A model generated the notes under the pieces. That model had not been told where the DNA came from, ran no database searches, and worked only from the letters and a program-made list of their open reading frames with translations. A program made the translations under genes and the position numbers. A stretch of DNA of 64,000 bases, taken from NCBI GenBank assembly GCA_947450115.1, contig CANFUE010000012.1:1-64000 (forward strand), given 5' to 3'. Positions 33,778 to 44,400 of the stretch are shown here, piece after piece. Origin of the DNA: Acidimicrobiaceae bacterium (GTDB lineage: Bacteria > Actinomycetota > Acidimicrobiia > Acidimicrobiales > Ilumatobacteraceae). The stretch's first letter is position 1. Each line of letters opens with the position of its first letter.

Positions 33778-34812
33778 ATGAGCCTCCATTCTTCGTCTTC
33801 CATTCGAGAAGTATTAGTACCTCTTGGTGAGAGGTCATATAGCGTTTTTGTTGGAAAGGGGGCCGTATCGCACCTCCACCTTCTTTTGCCACAGTCAGCA
33901 AAGCGTGCGGTTGTGGTGACCCAGTCCGGAATCGCGACCATTCCCGATCTGGAAATTCCTACACTTACTATTCACATTCCCGCTGGCGAAGATCATAAAT
34001 CTTTATCAACCATCGAAGATTTGTGTCGTCAATTTGCACAGTTCGGCCTCACGCGTAACGATGTCGTTATTGGTCTCGGTGGTGGGTTGGTCACCGATGT
34101 TGCCGGGTTTGCCGCGTCTTCTTACCATCGAGGTACTGCAGTAGTTCATGTGGCAACCACTCTTTTGGCAATGGTCGATGCAGCAATTGGCGGCAAGACG
34201 GGCGTCAACCTGCCGGAAGGTAAAAACCTTGTTGGCGCATTTTGGCAACCCAGTGGAGTCATTTGCGATACCAACTATTTAGACACTTTGCCCGAAAGAG
34301 AATTGCGTTGCGGCTGGGGAGAAGTGGCAAAGTACCACTTTCTCACCGGCGACGACATGCTTGCCTTGTCGGTGGAAGAACGCATTGCGCTCTGCGTCAA
34401 AATTAAGGCCGACATTGTTGTGGCCGATGAGCGCGAAGGAGGAGTGAGGGCGTTATTGAATTACGGTCACACATTTGGTCACGCCATTGAAACCACAACA
34501 CACCATCAATATGCCCATGGTGAAGCAGTTGCAATTGGATTGCTTTGTGCGGCACATCTTGCTCATGTATTGGGGCGAATTGATGAAGCGCGAGTGGAGC
34601 ATCATTACAACGTCATTCGTACCTATGGTCTGCAAGCGGCTCTGCCCAGTGCAGTGAGCGCACAAGAGTACCTAGAGGTGATGGCGCGAGATAAAAAAGC
34701 ACTCAATGGGCTCACATTTATTCTTGATGGGCCAAATGGCTTAGAAACTGTCTCGCCGGTTGCGCAAGAGGATGTGGTTGAGGCTTTAAATCGCATGGCG
34801 AGTAAGCCCTAA
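33778..34812 (+). CDS. aroB: 3-dehydroquinate synthase
   Basis: NAD- and metal-dependent enzyme for step two of the shikimate pathway. The 344-residue product shows GGGLVTDVAGFAAS (from 101), ATTLLAMVDAAIGGKTGVN, metal-binding E182 in GEVAKY, and the NYGHTFGHAIE histidine site. I chose ATG 33778, which gives MSLHSSSSIREV; a TTG at 33754 inside aroK adds unsupported residues. Confidence 0.95.
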   Translation: MSLHSSSSIREVLVPLGERSYSVFVGKGAVSHLHLLLPQSAKRAVVVTQSGIATIPDLEIPTLTIHIPAGEDHKSLSTIEDLCRQFAQFGLTRNDVVIGLGGGLVTDVAGFAASSYHRGTAVVHVATTLLAMVDAAIGGKTGVNLPEGKNLVGAFWQPSGVICDTNYLDTLPERELRCGWGEVAKYHFLTGDDMLALSVEERIALCVKIKADIVVADEREGGVRALLNYGHTFGHAIETTTHHQYAHGEAVAIGLLCAAHLAHVLGRIDEARVEHHYNVIRTYGLQAALPSAVSAQEYLEVMARDKKALNGLTFILDGPNGLETVSPVAQEDVVEALNRMASKP

Positions 34813-34817
34813 CGAGG

Positions 34818-34823
34818 TACTCT
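34818..34823 (+). promoter_or_regulatory. Possible -10 (TACTCT) upstream of aroQ
   Basis: TACTCT ends 5 bases before the aroQ ATG at 34829. It is in the region expected for a leaderless start, one base closer than the best examples in this window. A GAGG at 34814-34817 could instead serve as a Shine-Dalgarno. Confidence 0.25.
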
Positions 34824-34828
34824 GCATT

Positions 34829-35290
34829 ATGGCTCTCGAAAAAAATGTGAAATCTGTGCTTTTGTTGCACGGCCCCAACTTGCAGTTACTGGGTTCACGT
34901 GAGCCTGAAATATATGGTTCTGCAACACTGAGCGACCACGTTGCAACAGTGCGAAAGGCTGTAGGAGCGCTCGGATGGTCGCTTGCCGACCTGCAGTCCA
35001 ATAGCGAAGCAGATCTTGTTGCCGCCATCCACGATGCGCGTCAGAACCATGCAGCAATCATTATTAACCCCGGAGCGTTCACGCATTATTCGTGGGCAAT
35101 CCACGATGCACTTAGTGCCTATAACGGCCCCATTGTTGAAGTTCACCTATCGCAACCTCTGCGGCGCGAATCATGGCGCCATGTCAGTGTGGTTGCTCCT
35201 TTGGCAATTGGCACCATTGCTGGGTTTGGGGCTGCGGGCTATGAATTGGCCGTAGCCGGATTAGCTCATTATTTCCAGTCTCGGCACTAA
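34829..35290 (+). CDS. aroQ: 3-dehydroquinate dehydratase, type II
   Basis: Dodecameric type II dehydroquinase, step three of the shikimate pathway. LLHGPNLQLLGSREPEIYG carries the catalytic arginine and tyrosine, NPGAFTHYSWAIHDAL the substrate loop, and PIVEVHLS the Glu-His pair. The 153 residues are typical. The usual QSNxEG reads QSNSEAD here, a mild change outside the catalytic residues. It shares one base with the next start (TAATG). Confidence 0.93.
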   Translation: MALEKNVKSVLLLHGPNLQLLGSREPEIYGSATLSDHVATVRKAVGALGWSLADLQSNSEADLVAAIHDARQNHAAIIINPGAFTHYSWAIHDALSAYNGPIVEVHLSQPLRRESWRHVSVVAPLAIGTIAGFGAAGYELAVAGLAHYFQSRH

Positions 35291-36480
35291 TGCCCCAAGA
35301 AACTCTTTCGCCAATAGATGTATCTCGGCGTATCGACGCAGTGCGTAATGCCCTGCAAGTTGAAGACGCAGCTTCGCATTGTTCAGCTGTTCTCATTACC
35401 TCTGCTGTCAATATTCGTTGGCTCACCGGATTCACTGGCTCTGCGGGCATGGTGTTGATTTCTCTCAGTTCTCAAACGCCGTCTTATCTCATCACCGATG
35501 GTCGCTATATTTCGCAAGCAGAGCAGCAATTACGAAATAGCAAATCTCCAGTAGAAATAGTTGAGAAACGTTCGTTAAAAGAGCAATTGCAATTTGTTGT
35601 GAGGAAACTCGAGGAGTATCTCCCCTCGAAGGACGAAAGATCGCTGGGTATTGAATCACACGATGTCTCAGTTGAGATGTTGCAACAACTTGAAGCTGAA
35701 GTGGCATCGCAGGGTAATGAGCGCGAGAAATTTGCTTGGCACGCAATCCAAGAAGTGTTTGTGAACCTGCGAAGGAAGAAAACTCCGGCAGAATTAGAAC
35801 GCATCACCTTGGCTGCATCTATCGCCGACTCAGCTCTTCAATCTGTTGTGCACTTGTTGTTGCCAGGAATTTCCGAAGTGCAATTCTGTCTGCATCTCGA
35901 TCATGCAATGCGGGAAATGGGTGCACAAGATGTCAGCTTTCCGAGCATTGTTGCTTTCGGGGAAAATTCTGCGCTCCCTCATCATCGCCCGAGTCGGAAA
36001 GTACTCAGCGAAGATGAAGTTGTTGTCATCGATTTTGGTGCACTCGTCGACGGATATCACTCCGACATGACCCGCTCATTTGTGTGTACTGATGGTTCCA
36101 CTGCTCGTGGTCAGGAACTTTTGGCACGTTTCGACGCGGTGAAACTCGCCTGCGAAGAAGGCGGAAAACTTGTTGCTCCAGGTGTATCTGCTGCAAGTAT
36201 CGACGCACGTTGCCGCGAGGTGCTCGCTCAAGCTGGGCTCGAAAATGAACTAAATCATGGCATTGGGCATGGGGTCGGGCTGCTCATTCATGAAGCCCCC
36301 TGGATAAACCCCAGATCTTTAGACGTTCTTTGCGAGAATGACGTGGTGACTGTAGAGCCAGGGGCGTATCGTATGGGGCTTGGCGGTGTGCGCGTGGAAG
36401 ATCTTTTCATCGTTTCCTCGGCAGGCCACATCAACATATCTCGTAGCCCAAAAACACCATATTCATCACTGAACGTATAG
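35290..36480 (+). CDS. pepP: Xaa-Pro aminopeptidase/dipeptidase, M24B
   Basis: Metallopeptidase that removes residues before proline. A creatinase-like N-terminal domain (about 1-150) precedes the pita-bread fold with five metal ligands: the D residues in [19 protein letters not shown] in [13 protein letters not shown], and the E residues in VTVEPGAY and VRVEDLF. At 396 residues it fits the actinobacterial Xaa-Pro peptidase placed between aroQ and efp. Aminopeptidase versus dipeptidase activity is not resolved. Confidence 0.9.
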   Translation: MPQETLSPIDVSRRIDAVRNALQVEDAASHCSAVLITSAVNIRWLTGFTGSAGMVLISLSSQTPSYLITDGRYISQAEQQLRNSKSPVEIVEKRSLKEQLQFVVRKLEEYLPSKDERSLGIESHDVSVEMLQQLEAEVASQGNEREKFAWHAIQEVFVNLRRKKTPAELERITLAASIADSALQSVVHLLLPGISEVQFCLHLDHAMREMGAQDVSFPSIVAFGENSALPHHRPSRKVLSEDEVVVIDFGALVDGYHSDMTRSFVCTDGSTARGQELLARFDAVKLACEEGGKLVAPGVSAASIDARCREVLAQAGLENELNHGIGHGVGLLIHEAPWINPRSLDVLCENDVVTVEPGAYRMGLGGVRVEDLFIVSSAGHINISRSPKTPYSSLNV

Positions 36481-36488
36481 GAAAGATT

Positions 36489-37052
36489 ATGCCTGCAATT
36501 AGCACGAACGATTTCAAAAATGGCATCACCCTTGAACTCGACAACGGTCTTTTCACTGTTGTGGAATTTCAACATGTGAAGCCTGGCAAGGGCGGAGCTT
36601 TCGTACGCACAAAGTTGCGTAACGTGCGCAACGGCAACTTGCTCGAAAAAACGTTCAACGCTGGCATCAAGGTTGAGCAGGCCATTATTGATAAGCGCGA
36701 CATGCAGTTTCTGTACAAAGACGGTGAAGAATTTGTGTTCATGGACACCGATTCCTATGACCAAACGAATGTTGGTCCGGTATCTCTTGGTGAGGCAGTC
36801 GACTATCTCATCGAGTCTGCAGTAGTCATTATTGCTTTCCACGGAACAGAAATCGTCGGAGTAGAAATGCCTGCTTCGCTCGAACTGCTCATTGCCGATA
36901 CCGACCCGGGTGTACAGGGCGACCGTGTGTCGGGTGCTCGTAAACCAGCTACTTTGCAAACCGGTAAAACCATTCAAGTGCCTCTTTTCATTAACCCTGG
37001 TGACAAGGTCAAAGTCGACACCCGCAGCGGCGAATACATCACGCGCGTTTAA
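36489..37052 (+). CDS. efp: Elongation factor P
   Basis: Relieves ribosome stalling at polyproline stretches. The 187-residue three-domain protein has the PGKGGAF loop with K34 at the tip, the residue modified in some lineages; no modification genes (epmA/epmB type) are nearby. The Shine-Dalgarno AGGAAAG lies just after the pepP stop and in front of ATG 36489. nusB begins directly after its stop. Confidence 0.97.
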   Translation: MPAISTNDFKNGITLELDNGLFTVVEFQHVKPGKGGAFVRTKLRNVRNGNLLEKTFNAGIKVEQAIIDKRDMQFLYKDGEEFVFMDTDSYDQTNVGPVSLGEAVDYLIESAVVIIAFHGTEIVGVEMPASLELLIADTDPGVQGDRVSGARKPATLQTGKTIQVPLFINPGDKVKVDTRSGEYITRV

Positions 37053-37484
37053 ATGAAAAATGCATCCCCGAAAGGGAACTTCGCACCTGGTCATGCATCA
37101 GACGCCCGTGAACAGGCGCTTATCTTGCTTTATGAAGCCGAATCACGCTCAATGTCGGTATCCGACGTAGTGCGAGATCAAGTGGTGGTGCCTCATAGCG
37201 CCGCTGTTGCACTTGCGCTCGGGGTAGAAGAAGCCCAGGTGACCTACGACGAAATGATCTCCTCACGAGCCAAAGGGTGGCGTCTCGAGCGGATGCCCAT
37301 GATCGACCGTGCCGTGCTGCGTCTGGCTCTGCATGAACTACGGCAATTCCCCGATGTGCCCACGGCGGTGGTGATGAACGAGGCCATTGAGCTTGCTAAA
37401 CGCTTCTCCACAGAAGACTCAGGACGCTTTGTGAACGGAATTCTGTCGGCATTGCTGGAATCTGTTCGCCCAAATGCCAAATAA
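37053..37484 (+). CDS. nusB: Transcription antitermination protein NusB
   Basis: Helical RNA-binding protein that, with NusE, supports rRNA antitermination. The 143-residue product has AREQALILLYEAESR at the N-terminus and the hallmark block MNEAIELAKRFSTEDSGRFVNGILSAL (positions about 107-134) at the C-terminus. It follows efp with no gap, a common pairing. It ends 61 bases before pyrR, in the region holding the pyr promoter and PyrR-binding loop. Confidence 0.95.
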   Translation: MKNASPKGNFAPGHASDAREQALILLYEAESRSMSVSDVVRDQVVVPHSAAVALALGVEEAQVTYDEMISSRAKGWRLERMPMIDRAVLRLALHELRQFPDVPTAVVMNEAIELAKRFSTEDSGRFVNGILSALLESVRPNAK

Positions 37485-37485
37485 C

Positions 37486-37494
37486 TGCTAACCT
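37486..37494 (+). promoter_or_regulatory. Possible extended -10 (TGC-TAACCT) of the pyr operon
   Basis: TG, one base, then TAACCT lies in the nusB-pyrR gap. It would start transcription at about 37501, leaving a leader of about 45 bases that contains the PyrR-binding hairpin. No -35 is evident, as is common for extended -10 promoters. Confidence 0.35.
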
Positions 37495-37514
37495 GAAAGA
37501 AATTCACCGTCAAA

Positions 37515-37532
37515 CGGGTCCTGAGAGGCTCG
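37515..37532 (+). promoter_or_regulatory. PyrR-binding RNA loop in pyr operon leader
   Basis: The RNA segment matches the PyrR-binding consensus ARUCCNGNGAGGYU, reading GGUCCUGAGAGGCU. It can fold as C15-G32, G16-C31, G17-U30, G18-C29, bulged U19, C20-G28, C21-G27 with loop UGAGA (last two digits of the coordinates). The hairpin ends 2-3 bases before the Shine-Dalgarno GGAAGG (37536-37541) of pyrR, so PyrR bound with UMP would block ribosome entry. This is the translational mode described for mycobacterial pyrR; no terminator hairpin is seen. Confidence 0.82.
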
Positions 37533-37545
37533 AACGGAAGGCAAT

Positions 37546-38103
37546 ATGACGAATACCGAGAAGGCAGCCACTGTGCTGACCAGTAGTGATGTGCAGCGCG
37601 CGATACGCCGCATCGCTCATGAAATTATTGAACATGTTGCCTCAGTAGCTGGTTCTTCGAGTTCACCAGAAAAAATCGCCATCATGGGTCTCCAGCACGG
37701 AGGCGTGTGGCTCGCCGAAGCAATCCATTCCAACATTGTTGAAATCGAGCCAAATACGCCCGTCGTGCTCGGATCCATCGACGTCAGCATGTACCGCGAC
37801 GACATCGGGTTGCGACCCACTTTGGAAGTCGCCACTTCGCACGTTCCGTGCAGCCTCGATGGCGTGTTAGTGGTGCTCGTCGACGACGTGTTGTTCACGG
37901 GGCGCACAGTACGTGCAGCGCTCGATGCTCTCATCGAATTTGGCCGACCACGAGCTGTGCGTCTTGCGGTCATGGTCGACCGCGGGCATCGCGAACTCCC
38001 CATACGCCCCGATTTTGTGGGGAAGAATCTTCCAACTCATGTTTCTGATGAAGTACTCGTGCAGATGTCGGGTGTGGAAGTTTTCCCAGGAGCACACGCA
38101 TGA
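37546..38103 (+). CDS. pyrR: Pyrimidine operon regulator PyrR / uracil phosphoribosyltransferase-like
   Basis: Dual protein: UMP-responsive RNA-binding regulator with weak UPRTase activity. The 185-residue PRT fold has the PRPP loop VLVVLVDDVLFTGRTVRAALD and the PyrR-type RPRAVRLAVMVDRGHRELPIRPDFVGKN block. Its own leader carries the binding loop, so autoregulation is likely. It heads a tightly overlapping pyrR-pyrB-pyrC-carA-carB-pyrD operon. ATG 37546 has a good Shine-Dalgarno. Confidence 0.96.
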   Translation: MTNTEKAATVLTSSDVQRAIRRIAHEIIEHVASVAGSSSSPEKIAIMGLQHGGVWLAEAIHSNIVEIEPNTPVVLGSIDVSMYRDDIGLRPTLEVATSHVPCSLDGVLVVLVDDVLFTGRTVRAALDALIEFGRPRAVRLAVMVDRGHRELPIRPDFVGKNLPTHVSDEVLVQMSGVEVFPGAHA

Positions 38104-39080
38104 AGCATCTCTTGTCAATGGACGACCTCTCGCTCGGTGAACTGCAGCAACTGCTGTCGCTTGCCGACGAAATGAGTGAAATCCAAAAGCGTTCTCAACC
38201 AAAAGTTCCCGCTCTTCGTCACAAAACAGTCGCGAGCCTCTTCTTTGAAGACAGCACGCGCACTCGTTTATCATTCGAAACAGCCGCGAAGCGTTTGTCG
38301 GCCGACACCATGACCTTTAGCGCAGCATCGTCAAGCGTCAACAAGGGCGAAAGCTTGCGCGACACAGTAGAAACTCTGTCGGCGATGGGTGTCGACGCAT
38401 TCGTGGTACGTCATAAAACTGCAGGTTTGCCACTAGCGATGACGCAGTGGACAGATGCCCACATTGTGAATGCTGGTGATGGGGCGCATCAGCACCCCAC
38501 GCAAGCCTTGCTCGATGCATTTACACTCACTCGTGCTTTGGAAATGGGCAACTCTCTTGCAGGAGTGCGCATTGCAATGGTGGGCGACATTCGCCATAGC
38601 AGAGTTGCGCGCAGCACGGTACGTGCTTTTGTTCTGCTCGGCGCCCAGGTCACGCTCGTTGCTCCAGCATCGCTCTTGCCGCCTTCTCTCATTTACAGCA
38701 ATGCCACGCACACGAGCCATGAATGGCCGGTTTCTATATCGCATCATCTCGATGAAGTTCTCGGTGAGGTTGATGTTGTCTACCTCTTGCGGATGCAACA
38801 CGAGCGCATGAATGCCGCTTTCATATCTTCAGTAGGCGAGTACGCGCTGCATTTTGGTCTCACCCCAAAGCGAATGGCGAAACTTCCGCACAACTTCAAA
38901 TTGATGCACCCCGGTCCGATGAACCATGGGGTGGAAATCGGTGTCGACCCAGCGCTAGTTCCTGGGTCACTCATTACCCAGCAAGTCACCAATGGAGTAT
39001 CTATCCGCATGGCCGTATTGCTGTCGCTACTCGGTCCAGCGGCAACGAGTGAAATGACGAAAGAAGAGAGAAATGTCTAG
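38100..39080 (+). CDS. pyrB: Aspartate carbamoyltransferase, catalytic chain
   Basis: Condenses carbamoyl phosphate with aspartate. The 326-residue product has the carbamoyl phosphate motif FEDSTRTRLSFE, HPTQALLDAFTL, and the aspartate-site region with VYLLRMQHERM. No pyrI regulatory chain is present, as in other actinobacteria. It overlaps pyrR by ATGA and pyrC by 8 bases. Confidence 0.97.
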   Translation: MKHLLSMDDLSLGELQQLLSLADEMSEIQKRSQPKVPALRHKTVASLFFEDSTRTRLSFETAAKRLSADTMTFSAASSSVNKGESLRDTVETLSAMGVDAFVVRHKTAGLPLAMTQWTDAHIVNAGDGAHQHPTQALLDAFTLTRALEMGNSLAGVRIAMVGDIRHSRVARSTVRAFVLLGAQVTLVAPASLLPPSLIYSNATHTSHEWPVSISHHLDEVLGEVDVVYLLRMQHERMNAAFISSVGEYALHFGLTPKRMAKLPHNFKLMHPGPMNHGVEIGVDPALVPGSLITQQVTNGVSIRMAVLLSLLGPAATSEMTKEERNV

Positions 39081-40386
39081 CAATAAATCGGTTCTCATTA
39101 CTGGTGGAACAGTCGTCAATGCGTCGGGTGAAGTACTTGCCGATGTGATGATTGACCAAGGGGTAGTACAAGAGGTCGGCCCCAATATCTCTGCGAAATA
39201 TGCCGCCGAAAATAAAGGTGGGCCACAACGCATCGACGCAGCCTCGTGCGTTATTACCTCTGCATTCGTCGATCTGCACACCCACTTGCGTGAGCCTGGC
39301 CGTGAAGAATCTGAAACCATCGAGACGGGTTCCCGTGCGGCTGTACTTGGCGGATACGGGGCAGTCGTCGCCATGCCAAATACCGAGCCGGCTCAAGATT
39401 CGGTTGCAGTAGTCGAGTTTGTTCGCATGCAAGGGGAGCGCGCTGGTTTAGTCGATGTCGTGCCCTCTGCGTGTATCACTGTGAATCGCGCTGGGTTGCA
39501 ACTCAGCCCGTTTCATTCCTTGGCTCAAAATGGTGTGACTTTGTACACCGACGATGGCAATGGGGTGCAAGACCCTGTCATCATGCGCCGCGCCATGGAG
39601 TACGCCAAAGAACTCAACATCACTCTGATGCAGCATTGCGAAGTCTCGCGACTCACCGAAGGTGCAGTAATGCATGAAGGCTGTTGCTCATCTCACCTTG
39701 GCCTGCCAGGTTGGCCATCCATTGCAGAAGTTCTCATGCTGCAACGTGATCTTGAATTAGTGCGGGAAACCGGGGCAAAAATGCACTTCCTGCATCTTTC
39801 CACCGCGCGCAGTGTTGAGCTCGTGCGGCAAGCAAAGAACGAAGGCTTGCCGGTCACGGCTGAAGTAACTCCGCATCACTTCTCTCTCACCGATGAAAAA
39901 CTGACCGGATTCAACACGGTATTCAAAGTCAACCCACCACTACGGACCATGGAAGATGTCGAAGCATTACGTACCGGTATGCAAGACGGCACAATCGATG
40001 CCATTGCTACCGATCATGCTCCACATGCGGCACATCTCAAAGATCAAGATCTGCTTGCGGCTCCACCAGGAATGTTGGGTCTGCAAAGTGCGCTGGGTGT
40101 GGCTCTGAAGTATTCGGGTTGTTCAGTACAGCGAGTAATTGACTTGATGTCTTGGGCTCCTGCGCGCATCGCCGGTCTCACTGCTCGGCAAGGAAATGCT
40201 GTCGCATCTGGCAACATCGCAAACCTCGTTGTATTCAACCCAGCGGCGCAATGGGAACAATCTCTCGAGCAGATCGTGAGCAAAAGTCACAACACCCCTT
40301 ATCTCGGTCTCCCTCTGCAAGGTCAAGTGCAGTACGTAGTGCGAGATGGAAAAGTCATAGTAGAAGCAGGAGTAATTGCAAAATGA
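39073..40386 (+). CDS. pyrC: Dihydroorotase
   Basis: Cyclises carbamoyl aspartate to dihydroorotate. The zinc-amidohydrolase fold is indicated by DLHTHLREPG, HLSTARSVELVR, and ATDHAPH with the last metal ligand. At 437 residues it belongs to the longer class I type found with pyrB in Gram-positives. ATG 39073 lies 8 bases inside pyrB. carA overlaps the stop by ATGA. Confidence 0.96.
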   Translation: MSSNKSVLITGGTVVNASGEVLADVMIDQGVVQEVGPNISAKYAAENKGGPQRIDAASCVITSAFVDLHTHLREPGREESETIETGSRAAVLGGYGAVVAMPNTEPAQDSVAVVEFVRMQGERAGLVDVVPSACITVNRAGLQLSPFHSLAQNGVTLYTDDGNGVQDPVIMRRAMEYAKELNITLMQHCEVSRLTEGAVMHEGCCSSHLGLPGWPSIAEVLMLQRDLELVRETGAKMHFLHLSTARSVELVRQAKNEGLPVTAEVTPHHFSLTDEKLTGFNTVFKVNPPLRTMEDVEALRTGMQDGTIDAIATDHAPHAAHLKDQDLLAAPPGMLGLQSALGVALKYSGCSVQRVIDLMSWAPARIAGLTARQGNAVASGNIANLVVFNPAAQWEQSLEQIVSKSHNTPYLGLPLQGQVQYVVRDGKVIVEAGVIAK

Positions 40387-41477
40387 GCGCGCCGAACGGG
40401 TTTACAGATGGGCACCTTGTGCTTGCTAACGGCGAAGTATTCGAAGGCGAAGTATTTGGTGCTCTGCCTGAGTCTGGTATCTCGGCAGGTGAAGTAGTTT
40501 TCAACACAGCTATCACTGGTTACCAAGAAATTATGACCGATCCTTCTTATGCCGGCCAGATCATTACCTTTACGCAGCCCCACATTGGGAACTACGGAAC
40601 AGTCGATTTAGATAATGAATCGGTACGACCATTTGCTCGTGGAGTGGTCATGCGTCAAATGGCTCGTCGTCACAGCAACTGGCGCGCGCAAGACTCTTTG
40701 TTGTCGTCGCTGCAGCGCTGGGGCATTCCCGCTATCGGTGGAATCGACACACGACGCCTCACTCGCATATTGCGTGACGCAGGTGCGATGAGTGGTTCTT
40801 TTGGAACTGCTGATCCGAAGGTTCTTTTGCAAGCTGCGCAAAACGAAAAAGGTACTGCTGGGGTAGACCTTGTTTCCCAAGTCACCACACAGTCGCCCTA
40901 CGAAGTAGGGAATGGAAAATACAAAGTGGTGGCTTACGACTTCGGAATTAAAACAACCATCGTCAATTGTTTGGCAGAAATTGCCACAGTTCGCGTCGTG
41001 CCGGCGCACACCAGTGCCGACGAAGTGCTGCAGATGAAACCCGATGGCGTCTTCTTGTCAAACGGCCCGGGTGACCCAGAAATGGTGAACACAGCCGTTC
41101 AGTCCATCAAAGATCTGTTGGAAAAAGGTGTACCTATTTTCGGTATTTGTCTTGGTCATCAGTTGCTGGCTCGTGCCCTAGGTGCAAAAACCTACAAGTT
41201 GCCTTTCGGTCACCATGGGGGCAATCACCCTGTCAAACGACTCGAAACAGGAACGGTAGAAATCACGAGTCAGAACCACAACTTCTGTGTCGATGAGAAA
41301 TCTCTTGCCCAACTCATCGATGTCACACACATCAACCTCAACGATGAAACAAATGAGGGGATGAAGGTACGTGGAGCTAGGGCCTTCAGCGTTCAATACC
41401 ACCCCGAGGCGGGCCCCGGACCTCACGATTCTCGATATCTCTTTAACCAATTTGCCAACGTAATGGATGGAAAGTAA
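40383..41477 (+). CDS. carA: Carbamoyl-phosphate synthase, glutaminase subunit
   Basis: Releases ammonia from glutamine for CarB. The N-terminal domain ([31 protein letters not shown]) is followed by the class I amidotransferase domain with nucleophile C256 in FGICLGHQ and the His-Glu pair in [16 protein letters not shown] 40383 overlaps pyrC by ATGA and gives a normal 364 residues; longer readings run into pyrC. Confidence 0.97.
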   Translation: MSAPNGFTDGHLVLANGEVFEGEVFGALPESGISAGEVVFNTAITGYQEIMTDPSYAGQIITFTQPHIGNYGTVDLDNESVRPFARGVVMRQMARRHSNWRAQDSLLSSLQRWGIPAIGGIDTRRLTRILRDAGAMSGSFGTADPKVLLQAAQNEKGTAGVDLVSQVTTQSPYEVGNGKYKVVAYDFGIKTTIVNCLAEIATVRVVPAHTSADEVLQMKPDGVFLSNGPGDPEMVNTAVQSIKDLLEKGVPIFGICLGHQLLARALGAKTYKLPFGHHGGNHPVKRLETGTVEITSQNHNFCVDEKSLAQLIDVTHINLNDETNEGMKVRGARAFSVQYHPEAGPGPHDSRYLFNQFANVMDGK

Positions 41478-44400
41478 TGCCGCGTCGTAACGATATTCAC
41501 AGCATTTTAATTATCGGTTCCGGACCAATTGTTATTGGTCAGGCGTGCGAGTTCGACTATTCCGGAACGCAGGCATGTCGCGTTTTGAAAGAAGAGGGAT
41601 ATCGCGTCGTTCTTGCCAACTCGAATCCGGCCACCATCATGACCGACCCCGACTTTGCCGACCGCACCTATATCGAACCACTGACTGTAGAAGTTCTTGC
41701 AAAAATCATCGAGCGTGAAAAACCAGATGCGGTGTTGCCAACTCTCGGCGGCCAAACAGGTCTCAACCTGGCAATGGCACTTTTTGAAAAAGGTCTCGTT
41801 GGCGTTCCGGGAACTCCAGAGCTCATTGGCGCAAATGCAGAAGCAATTGCAACCGCCGAAGACCGTGACAAATTCAAACAAGCAATGATTGAAATTGGAC
41901 TATCGGTGCCACGTAGTGGAGTTGCGCACAACATGGAAGAAGCACACAAAGTGCTTGCCGAAATTGGATTACCCATCATTATTCGACCCGCATACATTTT
42001 GGGTGGTCGCGGCACGGGCATTGCTAACACGCAAGAAGAGTTTTTGAAACTTGCCTCTAACGGTTTAGACGCAAGTCCCATTCGTGAAATTCTTATTGAA
42101 ACTTCCATCGTTGGGTGGAAGGAATATGAACTTGAAGTAATGCGCGACAAGGCCGATAACTGCGTCATTATTTGCTCAATTGAAAACCTCGATGCAATGG
42201 GCGTGCATACCGGAGACTCCATCACGGTGGCACCTGCACAAACCTTGTCAGACGTGGAATATCAAAAGATGCGCGATGCTGCATTTGCCTGCATTCGTCG
42301 AGTGGGTGTAGAGACAGGTGGTTCAAACGTTCAGTTTGCAGTGAACCCTGTGAATGGTGATCAAGTTGTTATTGAAATGAACCCACGAGTATCTCGTTCC
42401 TCTGCACTCGCTTCGAAAGCGACGGGTTTCCCTATTGCGAAAATTGCGGCAAAGCTTGCCGTGGGTTACACCCTCGACGAGATTCCTAATGACATCACCA
42501 AGATGACGCCGGCAAGTTTCGAACCAACTATCGATTACGTCGTTACAAAAATTCCACGCTGGGCATTTGAGAAACTGCCAGGCACCAGTGGTGTGCTTGG
42601 TACCCAAATGCAAAGCGTCGGAGAAGTGATGGCTATTGGGCGCACCTTCCCGGAAAGTTTGCAGAAAGCCTTGCGCTCATTAGAGCAAGGTCGCGCTGGG
42701 TTCAACGCCGACTCGTCTGAAATACATATGCGTCATATGTCCGACGATGAACTTTTGAAGAAATGTGCCATTCCTACTCCCGAGCGAATTTTCCAAGTGG
42801 GCGAGGCCTTGCGTCGCCGTATTGATGTCGAGACGGTGCAGTCTTATTGCCTGTACGACCATTGGTATCTCGATCAGATGATCTCCATCATCGATGAGCG
42901 TCTGGAATGGGAGTCTTTAGCCAAGCAAGGTATGCAACTCAGTGATATTTCGCGTGCTGTGTGGCGCCGTGCGAAGCGACTCGGTTTCTCCGATGTACAG
43001 CTGGCATTTCTCCTGGGGTCGAGTGAACGCGAAGTACGTGCTGCTCGCAAACAAGCAGGAGTCATCACCACATTTAAAACAGTCGATACCTGCAGCGCCG
43101 AGTTCGATGCAAAGACTCCGTATCACTACTCAACGTATGAAGATGAAAACGAAGTGCGGCCTTCATCGCGACCACGTGTCATTATTTTGGGCAGCGGTCC
43201 AAACCGTATTGGTCAGGGAATTGAATTCGACTACTGCTGTGTGCATGCAAGTTTCGCTCTGCGCGATGCCGGCTTTGAAACAGTGATGTTGAACTGCAAT
43301 CCAGAGACCGTGTCAACCGACTACGACACCAGCGATCGCTTGTACTTCGAACCACTCACCTATGAAGACGTGCAAAATGTGATTGAAGCCGAAACATTGG
43401 CAAGTGGCGGCGTTGAGCCAAAAGTTATTGTGAGCCTCGGAGGGCAAACGCCTTTGAAATTGGCTTCACAAATTGATGCTCGTCTCATTGCAGGTACCTC
43501 GCCGAACTCCATCGACCTCGCAGAAGACCGCGAACGGTGGAACGCCTTGTGCGAAGAGTTGTTCATTCCACAGCCTCCAGGTGGCACCGCAACGACTTTT
43601 GAACAAGCGCGCGATATTGCTTCGCGTATTGGCTACCCAGTTCTGGTGCGCCCAAGTTATGTATTGGGTGGTCGCGCAATGCAAATTGTTCACGACGTCA
43701 ATCATCTCGAGCGTGCCATGAAAGAACTTGCACACGAAGGCTCGCTGGGCCGTGAAGGTGGGCTCTCGGCCGAACGCCCCATCCTTGTTGACCATTTTCT
43801 CGAAGACGCCATTGAGGTCGACGTCGATGCTGTTCGCGACATCACTGGTGAAGTGCTCATAGGTGGGGTGATGGAGCATGTGGAAGAAGCAGGTGTCCAC
43901 TCGGGAGACAGTGCATGTGCCATTCCGCCTCAAACACTGCCCGATTGGGTAGTGGAAGTCATCCACTCTTATGCAAAAGCTTTAGCTAACGCTCTCGAAG
44001 TTGTTGGCTTATTGAACGTGCAATTTGCGGTATCAGGAACAACTGTCTATGTCATCGAAGCTAACCCACGCGCAAGTCGCACAGTTCCCTTCGTAGCTAA
44101 GGCAACTGGTGTGCCGTTAGCAAAGGTCGCAACACGAGTGATGCTCGGAGCAACGTTGAACGAACTGCGCAAGGAAGGCTTGCTGACAGAACCAGTGACT
44201 GGCCACGTGTCGGTGAAAGAAGCAGTTCTGCCATTTAGCCGTTTCCCTGAAGTCGATACAGCTCTCGGGCCAGAAATGCGTTCCACTGGCGAGGTCATGG
44301 GAATTGATGCAACCTTTGGCCTTGCTTTCGTCAAAGCAGAAACCGCTGCAGGAACGGTCTTGCCAACTACTGGCTTGGTGTTTTTGTCACTCGCCGATCG

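Noticed and set aside
40152-40382. Long N-terminal extension of carA inside pyrC
   Set aside because: The added residues are Ser/Arg/His-rich and have no carA similarity; ATG 40383 overlaps pyrC by ATGA like its neighbours.
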